Assembly (NCBI RefSeq): GCF_034521915.1
Contig: NZ_JAXHLU010000011.1
Span: 1-64,000, forward strand
DNA length: 64,000 bases
Source of the DNA: Fodinibius sp034521915
GTDB lineage: Bacteria; Bacteroidota; Rhodothermia; Balneolales; Balneolaceae
Reading direction: 5' to 3'
Below are positions 8,266-18,542 of the stretch, one piece after another (position 1 is the first letter of the stretch; every line of letters starts with the position of its first letter). The notes under the pieces were generated by a model, which searched no databases, had not been told where the DNA came from, and saw nothing but the letters and a program-made list of their open reading frames with translations. The position numbers and the translations under genes are program-made.

Positions 8266-10129
8266 TTAAGACCAAAGATAGTCTCTTAAACCCGATGATC
8301 GGCTAATTTTCCGTTGTATACCCTTTTTAAGTACCGACCGTTTACCGGCGATAATAACTTTATTGCGTGCCCTCGTAATAGCCGTATACAAAAGCTCCCT
8401 GTTCACTACCTTTGAAACTGTTCGCGGTAATACGAGCATCACTTCATCAATCTCAGATCCTTGGCTTTTGTGAACAGTCAGGGCATAGGCCGTATTGTGA
8501 TTAGGTAACCGGCTGGGCGCTATTCCACGGACTTCTCCCTCATTTTCAAAGTATACTTTCAATTCTCCATTCTGATCGGGCAAACAAACCCCGGTATCCC
8601 CGTTGAATAATCCCAGTGTATAATCATTGGTATTGATAATCACGGGTTTACCGGAGTACCATTGATTATATTTGGGGATTAATGAGTGAGCTTGCAGTAT
8701 TTTTTCTACAACTTTATTTAGATGTAAAATACCCCAAGGCCCCTTCCTATGTGCAGCTAATATCCCAAACTGATTAAGCTTGCTAACGGCTTCGCGCGGA
8801 GTATCTGCATCTAAAATATTTTGAAAATAAGTCGGAATTTTTTCATCTAAAAGAGATTCCAATTGCGAACTATCGCCAATATCTTCAAAGGTGATATCAT
8901 TAATATCAGCTGATTCAAGTAGTGAAATAGTACGACCAGCATCTCCTTTATTAACCTCTTTACTCAACCGGGCGATTCCGCTGTCGGATGAAAACCGATA
9001 ACTCTTGGTAAGGAGAGTAATATTATTAGTCAGTGGTTTATCCTCGTTGAAAACAAATTTATCTGAAATATCGAACGATAAGGCATTCAGCCAGTCGGCA
9101 TAATCCCGGGAATACTGATTACCTTCCATATCACAAATATCCCCGAGTACCGAGCCCGCCTCTACTGAGGCCAGCTGATCTTTATCTCCCAACAATATGA
9201 GTCGCGCATCCTCGAGTAACGCTTCGACGAGCTTACTCATCAACGCTTGGTCGACCATCGAGGCTTCATCCACAACCACAAGATCATATGGAACAGGATT
9301 GTCGGCATTGTGCTTAAATTGTGAACTGTAACGACGGGCTCCCAGCAGCTGATGAAGAGTTTGAGCCTTTTCCGGGATCGCTTCCCGAATTTCATCAGTA
9401 ACATTAAGTTCCTCTTTAGCACTTACGATTGAATCCTGAAGACGGGCCGCAGCCTTACCTGTTGGAGCAGCTAATGCAACTTGCAGCTTTTTTTCTCTAT
9501 CTTTGTACTGTTCAAGAACTAATGCCAGCACTCGAACCACAGTCGAGGTTTTACCTGTTCCGGGTCCGCCCGAAATAATGGAGAGATTATTGCGAACCGA
9601 GGTTACCGCTGCTACCTGCTGCCAGTCCGGTGTTTCAGATGAATCAGCAAAAAGACGATTCAATCCATCTTGCAATAGCTGATTCATCAACATTATCATC
9701 CTGCTGGCGGCTCCGCTTCACCAGCTCTTCAGCCAGAGTGCGTTCATAATGCCATAATTTATGCATGTACAGGCGATCAGAATTATCCAAAATCAGTGGC
9801 TTATAATCACCGGGTTTACCAACGGCGGGACAATCCTCCAAGGCCGTAAGCCATGTATCCAAGGCTGGGGCTCTCATTTTTGCCTCCACCTGTTCATTAT
9901 CGAATAAAGGTTTACCGGCGTATTCATCCAAGGGTAAACACACGTGTCCCTGCTGATACAAATGACTAACCAAGCTGGCGGCCAGCAGAACTTCCGATGA
10001 AATTTGGGGATGACGTTCCCTCAGAAAACGACACAGCTCCAGATCTATGGGACGAATAATTTCTTTTTGACGAAGCTCATCCAGCTTTTGCAAGATATTA
10101 TCCATCGCTCCCTCCCTTGATATATTCAT
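8266..10129 (-). pseudogene. recD: Exodeoxyribonuclease V subunit alpha, RecD (frameshifted)
   Basis: The 5'-3' helicase of RecBCD. An N-terminal part (10129 to 9644, 161 aa) matches the RecD N domain (GHVCLPL, DRLYMHKLWHYERTLAE). A second frame (9699 to 8266) carries the helicase: SGGPGTGKTSTV Walker A, VVDEASMVD, LTVHKSQGSEIDEV and LYTAITRARNK. Joined, they give ~620 aa, close to E. coli RecD. One extra base lies in the overlap, and removing one from the T5 run (9649-9653, complement) restores a smooth alignment around VDESAIARWIESSFADSSETPDWQQ-like order. The N part overlaps recB by 32 bp. Either a sequencing error or a real lesion; two separate polypeptides are less likely. Confidence 0.85.
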
Positions 10130-13100
10130 CCAATGCAGTAATTATCTTTTTTTCGGGACGATCAAAGAAAATACCTTCCATGCTCTCTTTATTCATTCCC
10201 CGCAGAAAGAGATAGAATGCACCTCCAAAATGTTTGTTATAGGAATAGCCTGATAATCGTTTCTTAAGAAATCGGTGAAGTGCCACCGTATAGATATGAT
10301 ACTGCAGATCATAAGATGCATCTCTCATTTCGTGCTGCAATTCATCTTGACCATAATCACTGATTGCATCTCCCAGGTAATTCGTCTTGTAATCCAGCAG
10401 GTAATACTTTCCATTAAACTCAAAGGTCAGATCGATAAATCCTTTTAAAAAACCGGATTCCGCCCTGCCCTTGTTTTCCCAACCCGGAGCAGCTCCATTT
10501 CGAATGATAGACAACAGTTCCCGGGTTTCGATTTCATCATTCTGATAATAGAATTCCATTTCTGGAATTTGGCTGTCTTTTACAGCAGATAAACTGAGTT
10601 CTTTAATATCTTGGTGGAGTGACTTTTGTAATACCAGGTCGAGCATGTCAGAAACAGTATTTTTCCACTCCAAATCAATCCCGTTCAACTGCAATTGATT
10701 GGTGATCACTTCATCTTTTTCTCCCGATTTTGAGAAATAATTTTCAAAAATATTATGAATACAGGTCCCGGGCTGCGGACCTTTGGGAAAGGTAAACATG
10801 GTTTTCTCAACAGACTTTTTAGTTGTCTGCTCCTCCATATCACTATAATTCATAAACTGATCATAATCAGGTACATCAGGATCATCTTCATCCATCCAGC
10901 TACTGAGAGATGAAAAGCTTGACACTTGGTAACTCGTAGCAAGGGGCAATGATCGCTTAAAATGCTTTGCCTCCGCTTCTTTAGTCTGATGTTCTTTGTC
11001 TGTTGCTTTCTGGTAATCAACTTCCTTCCCATCTTTGAGCGTAAATAAATGGGGATGCTCATCACAAAGATTTTCGATGGTTTGGTGGAGTTCATCCCCA
11101 GACCAATCTATATCGTTATTTGAACCAAAGCCCACTTTTTCTTTTAGCAGTGCAATAGCCTGCTCGGGATCCTGAAGCAGGTATCCAAAGGGAGAAAATT
11201 GGGTCGCTCGGGCAAATTCCCATGATATGTACAGGCAATATTCTGCGCGGGTCATAGCTACATACGCAAGTCGTAAATTCTCAGCCAGTTCTTCCTTTTC
11301 TTTATAAAATCGCTTTTCCGACCGATCAGGATCCCGCTTACTATTCAAATCAAGGTAAGTGATATCCGGATTTTCAGGATCATGATACTCCAGCGGGGTG
11401 TCTTTATTCTCAATTTTGGGTCCGTGCCACAGAAATGGGCAAAACACGATAGGATATTGTAGCCCTTTACTTTTGTGCATCGTAACAATCTTAACCAGCG
11501 CCTCATCACTCTCCAGGCGCATTTGTTCTTCATCGCTCTTATTTTTAGTCGTATCCTGACGCTTGCGAGCCAGCCATTGCAGCAAAGAGCGCGTTCCTTC
11601 TTTATGCTTGCGGGATTCCTCCTCCAGCAATTCTCCAAGATGCAGTAAATTTGTGAGCCGCCGTTCGCCATCACTGTATGTAATAACCTGTTCCTGAACA
11701 TTCAGCTTTGTCAACAGCGAGCGATACATTGCAGAAAATCCCTGCCCATTCCAGATTCGGTGCCATTCGGAAAATTGCTGAAGCATCTCCGGCCAGATAT
11801 CATTATCCTCCTCTATAGCAAACAGTTGCTCCGCCGAATACCCTGTGAGCGGAAGTGATAACGCTGTTTTAATGAGCATTTCATTTCCCGGCTCAGCAAC
11901 GGCTTTAAGCAGCTGCTCAAGATGTGCGGCCTCATCACTTTCGAACACACTCTGCTCGCTATGGCGTACGCTTTTAATCCCATATGCTTGCAGGGCATTA
12001 CTCATCAGGTTGGCTTGTTTATGCGTACGGACCAGTACCGCTATATCTTTGGCATGAACGTTATTCTCCCCTATTACGATATCTCCATGCCTTCCGCCCT
12101 CAATCAATCGATTAATTTCCTTGGCCGTATCGTCTGCCACCCGCTTTCGGGCATCTCCCTTGCCTGACAAACCCTGTCCCAACTCAGACAGGCGACGAAA
12201 CCGGATAGGAGGACGTTCTTTCCCAAACTCGGTTAGTTTTAAATAATCATCTTCATTTTTGCCCCATGTTACCTCTTTATATTGGATATCTTCTCCCACG
12301 GCAAAGGGATCATCATGACGCCCCCAGAAAGCATTCAATCCACGAAGCAATTGTGGGGTCGACCGGAAGTTGCGATTCAACTTGTACCGATTTTCCTCCG
12401 GAGCATCCCGTCGGGCCTTGATATAGGAATAAACATCCGCCCCGCGAAAACCATAAATTGACTGTTTAGGATCGCCTATCATGAACAATACGCCATCCGA
12501 ATCCTTGTACACCGTTCGAAAAATATCATACTGGTTGGGATCGGTATCCTGGAATTCATCCACCAGCGAAATGGGATATTTTTGGCGCAGTTTAGAAGCC
12601 AATCGCGGTCCCCGCTTCTCATCCATAAGGGCATTACGAAGCCGAAGTAATAAGTCATCATACGAAAGCACCTGCTTCTCTTCTTTTTTCTGAATGAGCT
12701 CCTTTCGTAAAAAGTTCAACAGTTCTTTTTTAAATATGATATCAAAACCCTGAAGTGATTGAGTAATCTCCCAATATTCATCAGCAAGTTTGAAAAACTT
12801 GTGTTGCGGTGGATTAATACCCTTTTTGACCGCATCTTTCTTAAGGCTATCATCAATATAACTTTGAATAAACCGTTCGAATTTGTCAAAAACATTAATG
12901 GTCGCAGTGTCCAAATGGAAGATTTCATCCATTTGGGCGAACCATCCTGAAAGCCAGTCCGACCTGTAATTGCTCATCTCATCTCTGCTAAGCAAATCTA
13001 AAAGTTGTGAGCGCTCATCTTTCCAAATAGTTTGCATCTCATTATGTAGCGTTTTTAACCGCCGTAGTCGAGATTCTAAGCCTTCAATATCCGCGTTTTC

Positions 13101-13727
13101 AGGTAACACTTTTAAGTAAGGCTTGCCGATAACATTTTTCAGCTCGCTGGCCAGCGAATTGGGATGTATGCCCCTATCGTTCAGTAACTTCAGCAATGGC
13201 TGCTTTTGAGGATTGGCGGAAACCTCTGCCACCCAACTGCGCCAGTAGTCATCCACCGCCTCCTGCACCAGTTCCTTGTCGTCGCCAATCATTTCGGCAT
13301 CGTACATCGCCCGGCTCTCAAAGGCCTGTTCCTGCAGCGCCTGGTAACAAAATCCGTGGATAGTATAAACAGAAGCCTCATCAAACATGCGAACGGCATT
13401 TTCCAATTTTGCCACTGCTTTTTGGGGGTGTTCGATCTCATCCAGCAAATCTTCCAGAAAGTCATCGGACTTATTATCAACCTTGCCCAACTTTAAAACC
13501 TCAATCGACTCCCGAATACGACTAAGCAACCGGTCTTTAAGCTCTTTGGTAGCAGCTTCGGTATAGGTCACAACCAGTATTTTTCCCACCGTTATATCCT
13601 GCTCAATAAGCGCCCGTATATACAGCGAGGTAATGTTATATGTTTTACCCGTCCCGGCGCTGGCCTCCACCAGGTTAATGCCCGCCAAATCAATATCAAA
13701 GGGTTGTAATAGTTTCATTTCTTTCAT
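10098..13727 (-). CDS. recB: Exodeoxyribonuclease V subunit beta, RecB
   Basis: 3'-5' helicase and nuclease subunit of RecBCD, which processes double-strand breaks and loads RecA. UvrD-type motifs are present: EASAGTGKTYN near residue 25, LVDEFQDTDPNQY, GDPKQSIYGFRGAD, LNRNFRST, TMHKSKGLQYPIVF and AYVAMTRAEY. The C-terminal nuclease domain shows DLTFEFNGKYYLLDYKTNYLG, the D-(x)n-D-x-K metal site. At 1209 aa it is full length. It starts 1 bp after recC ends and overlaps recD, so the three are co-transcribed and probably translationally coupled. Confidence 0.95.
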   Translation of the reverse strand: MKEMKLLQPFDIDLAGINLVEASAGTGKTYNITSLYIRALIEQDITVGKILVVTYTEAATKELKDRLLSRIRESIEVLKLGKVDNKSDDFLEDLLDEIEHPQKAVAKLENAVRMFDEASVYTIHGFCYQALQEQAFESRAMYDAEMIGDDKELVQEAVDDYWRSWVAEVSANPQKQPLLKLLNDRGIHPNSLASELKNVIGKPYLKVLPENADIEGLESRLRRLKTLHNEMQTIWKDERSQLLDLLSRDEMSNYRSDWLSGWFAQMDEIFHLDTATINVFDKFERFIQSYIDDSLKKDAVKKGINPPQHKFFKLADEYWEITQSLQGFDIIFKKELLNFLRKELIQKKEEKQVLSYDDLLLRLRNALMDEKRGPRLASKLRQKYPISLVDEFQDTDPNQYDIFRTVYKDSDGVLFMIGDPKQSIYGFRGADVYSYIKARRDAPEENRYKLNRNFRSTPQLLRGLNAFWGRHDDPFAVGEDIQYKEVTWGKNEDDYLKLTEFGKERPPIRFRRLSELGQGLSGKGDARKRVADDTAKEINRLIEGGRHGDIVIGENNVHAKDIAVLVRTHKQANLMSNALQAYGIKSVRHSEQSVFESDEAAHLEQLLKAVAEPGNEMLIKTALSLPLTGYSAEQLFAIEEDNDIWPEMLQQFSEWHRIWNGQGFSAMYRSLLTKLNVQEQVITYSDGERRLTNLLHLGELLEEESRKHKEGTRSLLQWLARKRQDTTKNKSDEEQMRLESDEALVKIVTMHKSKGLQYPIVFCPFLWHGPKIENKDTPLEYHDPENPDITYLDLNSKRDPDRSEKRFYKEKEELAENLRLAYVAMTRAEYCLYISWEFARATQFSPFGYLLQDPEQAIALLKEKVGFGSNNDIDWSGDELHQTIENLCDEHPHLFTLKDGKEVDYQKATDKEHQTKEAEAKHFKRSLPLATSYQVSSFSSLSSWMDEDDPDVPDYDQFMNYSDMEEQTTKKSVEKTMFTFPKGPQPGTCIHNIFENYFSKSGEKDEVITNQLQLNGIDLEWKNTVSDMLDLVLQKSLHQDIKELSLSAVKDSQIPEMEFYYQNDEIETRELLSIIRNGAAPGWENKGRAESGFLKGFIDLTFEFNGKYYLLDYKTNYLGDAISDYGQDELQHEMRDASYDLQYHIYTVALHRFLKKRLSGYSYNKHFGGAFYLFLRGMNKESMEGIFFDRPEKKIITALDEYIKGGSDG

Positions 13728-13728
13728 C

Positions 13729-16700
13729 TTACTCCTCCTGACTTAAAACCTTAAAAAACGGAGCCCATACCTTTTCAGCAGTCTCTACAAATGTTTGGTC
13801 AAACGGATCTTTACCCTGTGTTACTAATTTATAATAAGCATCATCCTTTTCGGCCCTTGCACCATCCCAGTTCGGATCCCACTCCTTTTCGGCACTGCTT
13901 ATCCCTTCTTTAATATCTTTTTTCTGTTTGTAAACCGTTTCCCCGAATGCATATGAGGACTTGCAAAACAACCTGATTGGCTTTACCAATCCCTGGCTGT
14001 ATAGTTCCAAAAGATCTGTCAGAATCTTTTGAGCCTCGTCATAAGCGGGCAGACTCAACTCCTCAAAAGAACCGTCATCCCAGCTATAATATTTACTTTG
14101 ACCGGGATGCCCATCAGGTTTCGTCAGCTGAAAAAGTATGTGCCGAATCCAAAATGATGTACGATATTTTGCTTTTGCTTTTCCAAAGCGGTAATCCATC
14201 TGTGCACCCTGATAGATATTCTCCAACTTCCCCAAAATTCTAAATCCATTGATCTCAATATCAACATCAATATCATCAAGGGGTTGATCCTGCAGCCGGA
14301 GCTGTATTTCCTCCCCAAATGCACGCACCTCCATGGATTTTTGCTGATATTCCTGCTCCCCACTCCAACCCTCGGGCAATAAATCACGCGATTGCATTAC
14401 TTTGTAATACTCTTCAAGCGACTGCTCTTTTAGAAATCGATCCAGTAGCTCCTGTTTAAGCTGGTATCCCGAAAGATTATCCAGCTCAAAAGGCTCCCGC
14501 TCATCCGTCAGTATATCCTCATCCCTTAAGTAAATACCCAGTCGATTTCGCAACAAATACTTGGCCGGATGTTGAAAGAAAGAGATTAGATCTGATACCG
14601 AAAGCTGATTCCACTCCTCTTCTGGTTCCGGCAATGGATTTTCGAAAAAGTCAGTATCATTTTTGTCAGAAGATTCCAATCGCTTCGCAATCTTCTTGCG
14701 GATTTGGGAATAGCTAAAGTATTCATTCTTTTTAAAATAGGCCGGACTAAATGACTGTAAACGATGCTTTGTAATAAAATTATCTGCTTTTAAGCTATAA
14801 TATTCTTCCAGGTAATCAATAAATTCTCTAAGTACTACCGAGGGAGGAAAATCGGTATCTTGACGATTACTTTGTCCCACATAACTGAAATAAATATGAC
14901 TACGGGCTGAGAGTAAATTTTCCAGAAACAAGTACCGATCCTGTTCCGACTGGACCGGATCCCCGATCTGCGTATCAAGATGCATCAGATCAAATTCTAT
15001 GGGGATTTTAGACCGTGGGAAAGCCCCTTCATTCATCCCAATCATTCCAATAACATTAAACGGTATACTTCGCATCGGCATCAGCGAACTGAAGGTAACC
15101 CCGCGACCAATACGTCCACCGCCGGTAGACTGCTGCTGTAACTGCTCTCCGAGCCATCGACGTACCACCGAAAACGGAATGTCATGATTGTATCCCGCCA
15201 GCGCTGCATAGTCTGTCAACTTATTGATCTCTTCCCTAATAGTGGATAGTTCCCAAAAATAATCTCGATTATCCGGGATAAAAGTATTGACGATCTGTTT
15301 CAATACTTCTTTCCACTCTCCAGGTGTTCGAGGTGTATCTGTACGATTGGAAATAATAAAAAGCTGATTGAGAAAAAATGATATTTTCCCAGCCAAATTT
15401 GCATCATCAGATGTTTCTATCTCATTATAGGCATAAATACCCTCATAGAGCTGATCATCCGACGAACGCATGGCGTATCCCAGCAAAATACGTCGTAGCC
15501 CCGCACGCCACGTAAAATGATCACTCTCGGGCAGATCCAGATCCTTTTTGTCCTTTCCATCTATACCCCAGCGAATTTGATTATCTCCCACCCACTGCTC
15601 AAGGCGGTTCAATTCATCTTCAGTAAAATTAAATGCCTCCCGTATTGGACTGCTATCCAGCAGGTCAAGTACATCGGTGACTTTAAAACGGCTCACGCTT
15701 AGCTCCATAATTTTTAAGAACGTATCAGCAGCAGGTTGTTTTCCTCCTACACCACGGTCTGCAATAGCGTATGGGATCTCCGGCTGACCTTCATCCGGAG
15801 TGGCAAATACAGCCTCAATAAAGGGCGCATAGGTTTCGATATCTGGCGTCATGATTAAAATTTCATCGGGATTCAGCTCTGTATTTTCATCCAGCAGTGC
15901 CAGCAGCTGATCGTAAAGCACTTCCACCTCACGCATGGGGCTATGACAGTTATGGACCTGTATGGATTGATCTGCAGGCGGAACTGCTAATTTATGCCCC
16001 GATAAAAAGTCATCATTTCTTAAATCGGACTGAACGGCCGTAAATAATGATTGTTCAGATACAGTTGACTCACCAACAGGTTTAACATCCGTATTTGAAT
16101 AATTTGTAAATAGCGACATAAATTTTGCTCCCTCCTGGCCCATTGACTGCAGTAGGGGATTTTTGAACTGTCCTGTTTCTTTGATAGTCGGATCAACGGA
16201 GAGATGATAAAAATAGACATCGGTCAGTTTTGAGAGTTTAGTCATTGTTTTGATAAAAGCCGGAGAGACCGACGAAACGCCAAATACCGTAATGCGATTG
16301 GGAAGCTCATCTGTTGGCAAGCTCGCTCCATCAATTGCTTGCCAAAGTCGCTGCTGTAATTCGGCTCGATGAAGATAGTCGCCTTCGTAATGTTTTTCCC
16401 AATACGAAATAAGCCTTCTCCATAATGTAGCCTGCCATTTTTCGGCCTCTACACTGTGAGTTGTTAGCTTTCTTTGCTCCCATTCCAATATCATTTGCGG
16501 ACGGTAAATCAGGTACTGATCAAAGACGTCAGCAATTTTGGACGCCAGCTTCCAGCTGCGCATCGAACGCTGATCAGGGTCTTCCTCATCGATGTAATGC
16601 CGTAAATTATCAAATTCATCCAGGAACTGCTCATCCTTAAAAAGCTCCATCAGTGTCCACGTCATGGGACCGCGATCAGACGGCAAAGTTTGCGGAATAT

Positions 16701-16935
16701 CATCATCCAGCATTCGGATAAGACTCCAGATACGCTCGGAGGGAAATTCAAATTTCAGGTTGGCAGCTATGCCCTCTTTTTCGGCCATACGCAGCGATAA
16801 CCACTGACCGATGCCATGATTTTGTACCACAAATACTTCTTCCGCCAGCGGATTGGAGGGCGGATTTTCATCCAGCTCCCGGAACAGTTGGTCAGCCAGT
16901 TTTTCCAGTTCGGTACCGTAATAAAATTTGAGCAT
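13729..16935 (-). CDS. recC: Exodeoxyribonuclease V subunit gamma, RecC
   Basis: Chi-recognition and scaffold subunit of RecBCD. The order of conserved blocks fits RecC (VVQNHGIGQWLSLRMAEKEGIAANLKFEFP at the N-terminus, FGVSSVSPAF, CHSPMREVEVLYDQLL, IPYAIADRG, GRGVTFSSLMPMRSIPFNVIGMIGMNEGAFPR, SQQR/EQDRYLFLENLLSAR). Inactive helicase-like and nuclease-like folds are expected. Length is 1068 aa against about 1120 in E. coli. It is the first gene of the leftward recC-recB-recD operon. The ATG at 16935 is the natural start. Confidence 0.95.
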   Translation of the reverse strand: MLKFYYGTELEKLADQLFRELDENPPSNPLAEEVFVVQNHGIGQWLSLRMAEKEGIAANLKFEFPSERIWSLIRMLDDDIPQTLPSDRGPMTWTLMELFKDEQFLDEFDNLRHYIDEEDPDQRSMRSWKLASKIADVFDQYLIYRPQMILEWEQRKLTTHSVEAEKWQATLWRRLISYWEKHYEGDYLHRAELQQRLWQAIDGASLPTDELPNRITVFGVSSVSPAFIKTMTKLSKLTDVYFYHLSVDPTIKETGQFKNPLLQSMGQEGAKFMSLFTNYSNTDVKPVGESTVSEQSLFTAVQSDLRNDDFLSGHKLAVPPADQSIQVHNCHSPMREVEVLYDQLLALLDENTELNPDEILIMTPDIETYAPFIEAVFATPDEGQPEIPYAIADRGVGGKQPAADTFLKIMELSVSRFKVTDVLDLLDSSPIREAFNFTEDELNRLEQWVGDNQIRWGIDGKDKKDLDLPESDHFTWRAGLRRILLGYAMRSSDDQLYEGIYAYNEIETSDDANLAGKISFFLNQLFIISNRTDTPRTPGEWKEVLKQIVNTFIPDNRDYFWELSTIREEINKLTDYAALAGYNHDIPFSVVRRWLGEQLQQQSTGGGRIGRGVTFSSLMPMRSIPFNVIGMIGMNEGAFPRSKIPIEFDLMHLDTQIGDPVQSEQDRYLFLENLLSARSHIYFSYVGQSNRQDTDFPPSVVLREFIDYLEEYYSLKADNFITKHRLQSFSPAYFKKNEYFSYSQIRKKIAKRLESSDKNDTDFFENPLPEPEEEWNQLSVSDLISFFQHPAKYLLRNRLGIYLRDEDILTDEREPFELDNLSGYQLKQELLDRFLKEQSLEEYYKVMQSRDLLPEGWSGEQEYQQKSMEVRAFGEEIQLRLQDQPLDDIDVDIEINGFRILGKLENIYQGAQMDYRFGKAKAKYRTSFWIRHILFQLTKPDGHPGQSKYYSWDDGSFEELSLPAYDEAQKILTDLLELYSQGLVKPIRLFCKSSYAFGETVYKQKKDIKEGISSAEKEWDPNWDGARAEKDDAYYKLVTQGKDPFDQTFVETAEKVWAPFFKVLSQEE

Positions 16936-17363
16936 TATTCCTCGCTTGATCGGGTATCTGCCATGGTTTCAAGTGATAGCAAAAACCGAAAAAACCACAC
17001 AAAAGTAAACCCCAAAAGCCCACCCATACATTTAAAAATTCTGGAAATATTATTTTAAAACGAACTAATATTATATACTTGAATAAATAAAAATTGCGAG
17101 CATAGTATTTATTTATCAAACTTTATATCACTAAACAGATAACATTTCATATACAACTCGGTACTTCGATAATCAGAGTTTTGTTGTTGTCTTAATAGCT
17201 TAACAACAGATAAATTGACCATCTTCCTTTATTGGGTTTAAATATCTGAATAAGACAATATGAAAAGATCAAGAGGTAATTTGCCAATTTGATTATTTGA
17301 TAAGGAAAAAATTTACTAATATCTAAAAACAGCTAAAATTAAGGGATAATTAAAGGGGGAGTT
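16936..17363. other. Long AT-rich intergenic region between divergent genes
   Basis: No convincing ORF, RNA or repeat. It must contain the promoters for leftward recC and the rightward lipoprotein gene. A strong Shine-Dalgarno sequence, AAAGGGGGAG, at 17352-17361 sits just before the ATG at 17364. Confidence 0.6.
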
Positions 17364-18404
17364 ATGCATTTATCGACATTTTTTAAAAACTCAATAATAT
17401 TTACGCTCACATTAGTACTATCTTTTATAGGTTTATTAACAGCCTGTAACGATACGGGGAGTTCTAATAAAAATATTGTAGAAGTAACTGCTGTTCACGA
17501 GGCTGAGGACAATAAACATCTATTTAAGATGAATACTCATAAAATCCCCTCCGGATGGACGACATTTGAATTCAACAATGCTTCAGGATTCGACCATTTC
17601 TTTTTGATATGGCAAGTTCCGATGGAAGGAATTGAGGCTGCTGAAACGGCCGATCAAACACTCCTTGACTATTGGTTCCAGAGTATTACCGAGCCATTCC
17701 AAATGGAGTTTAATCCATACATAGAAGATGAGATTGACTTTGACACTTTCACAAATAACCTGGTGGCATCCATTTCGGACAAGGCACCCTGGTTTTTTGA
17801 TCCCGGTGCAAAAACTATGGGAGGCCCGGGCTTTACTGCAGCAGGGATGAAATCTAAAACTACGGTCCATTTGGAACCGGGTGAATATATTGTTGAATGT
17901 TATGTAAAAAATGAAGACGAGATATTCCATTCTTATATCGGCATGCTTGAACATCTACAGGTTACTGAAGAAGAATCAGGTATCAAAGAACCTAATCCCA
18001 CCAGCACTCTTACAATTTCATCTACCGAAGGGATACAGTTTGACGAGCAGCTAAATGAAGGAAAGCATATTTTCGAGATTCATTTTAAGGATCAGCAGTC
18101 TTATGCCCACCTTCAAGGCCACAATGTACAATTGGTAAAATTAAGTAATAATGAAGATATGGAGCTGTTGGATAGCCTCTCAACCTGGATGGATTGGAGG
18201 CAAGCCGGTAGCCTTGTTAACCGGGCCCCTAAAGGAGCAGAATTTTGGGGTGGCACTATGGAAATGACCGAAGGTAGCACCGCTTATTTTCATGTGAACC
18301 TCCTGCCGGGCGATTATGCTTGGATTGCTGAAGTTCCTGATCCCGCCGAGCACAATATGTTGAAAACTTTTACCATTGCAGAGGAAGGAGATTCCAGCAA
18401 TTAA
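17364..18404 (+). CDS. Lipoprotein with two cupredoxin-like halves, unknown function
   Basis: A 346-aa lipoprotein (lipobox LLTA-C28). Each half resembles a plastocyanin-like beta sandwich. The first has IPSGWTTFEFNNASGFDHFF and LEPGEYIVECYVKNEDEIFHSYIGML. The second has LNEGKHIFEIHF, GTMEMTEGSTAYFHVNLLPGDYAWIAEVPDP. The usual His-Cys-Met copper ligands are not arranged as in a blue-copper site, so metal binding is doubtful. Preceded by a very strong ribosome-binding site, and alone in its transcript. Fold is inferred from strand patterns and the turn GxYxxxCxV/GDYAWIAEV; function unknown. Confidence 0.7.
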   Translation: MHLSTFFKNSIIFTLTLVLSFIGLLTACNDTGSSNKNIVEVTAVHEAEDNKHLFKMNTHKIPSGWTTFEFNNASGFDHFFLIWQVPMEGIEAAETADQTLLDYWFQSITEPFQMEFNPYIEDEIDFDTFTNNLVASISDKAPWFFDPGAKTMGGPGFTAAGMKSKTTVHLEPGEYIVECYVKNEDEIFHSYIGMLEHLQVTEEESGIKEPNPTSTLTISSTEGIQFDEQLNEGKHIFEIHFKDQQSYAHLQGHNVQLVKLSNNEDMELLDSLSTWMDWRQAGSLVNRAPKGAEFWGGTMEMTEGSTAYFHVNLLPGDYAWIAEVPDPAEHNMLKTFTIAEEGDSSN

Positions 18405-18542
18405 AGCCGATATTTTACAATTTAATAACTGCTTTGATTGTTCATCTTGAGTCGTTATTTCCTCCAGCATATCCGAGTTACAACTGTCACTTTGTATCAG
18501 AACTCGGAATTGAATTAAATTATAAGTAAGAGCAATTTTATG

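Noticed and set aside
9644..9702. Two independent recD genes
   Set aside because: The frames join into one RecD of normal length after one-base repair, and neither half alone matches a known separate protein.
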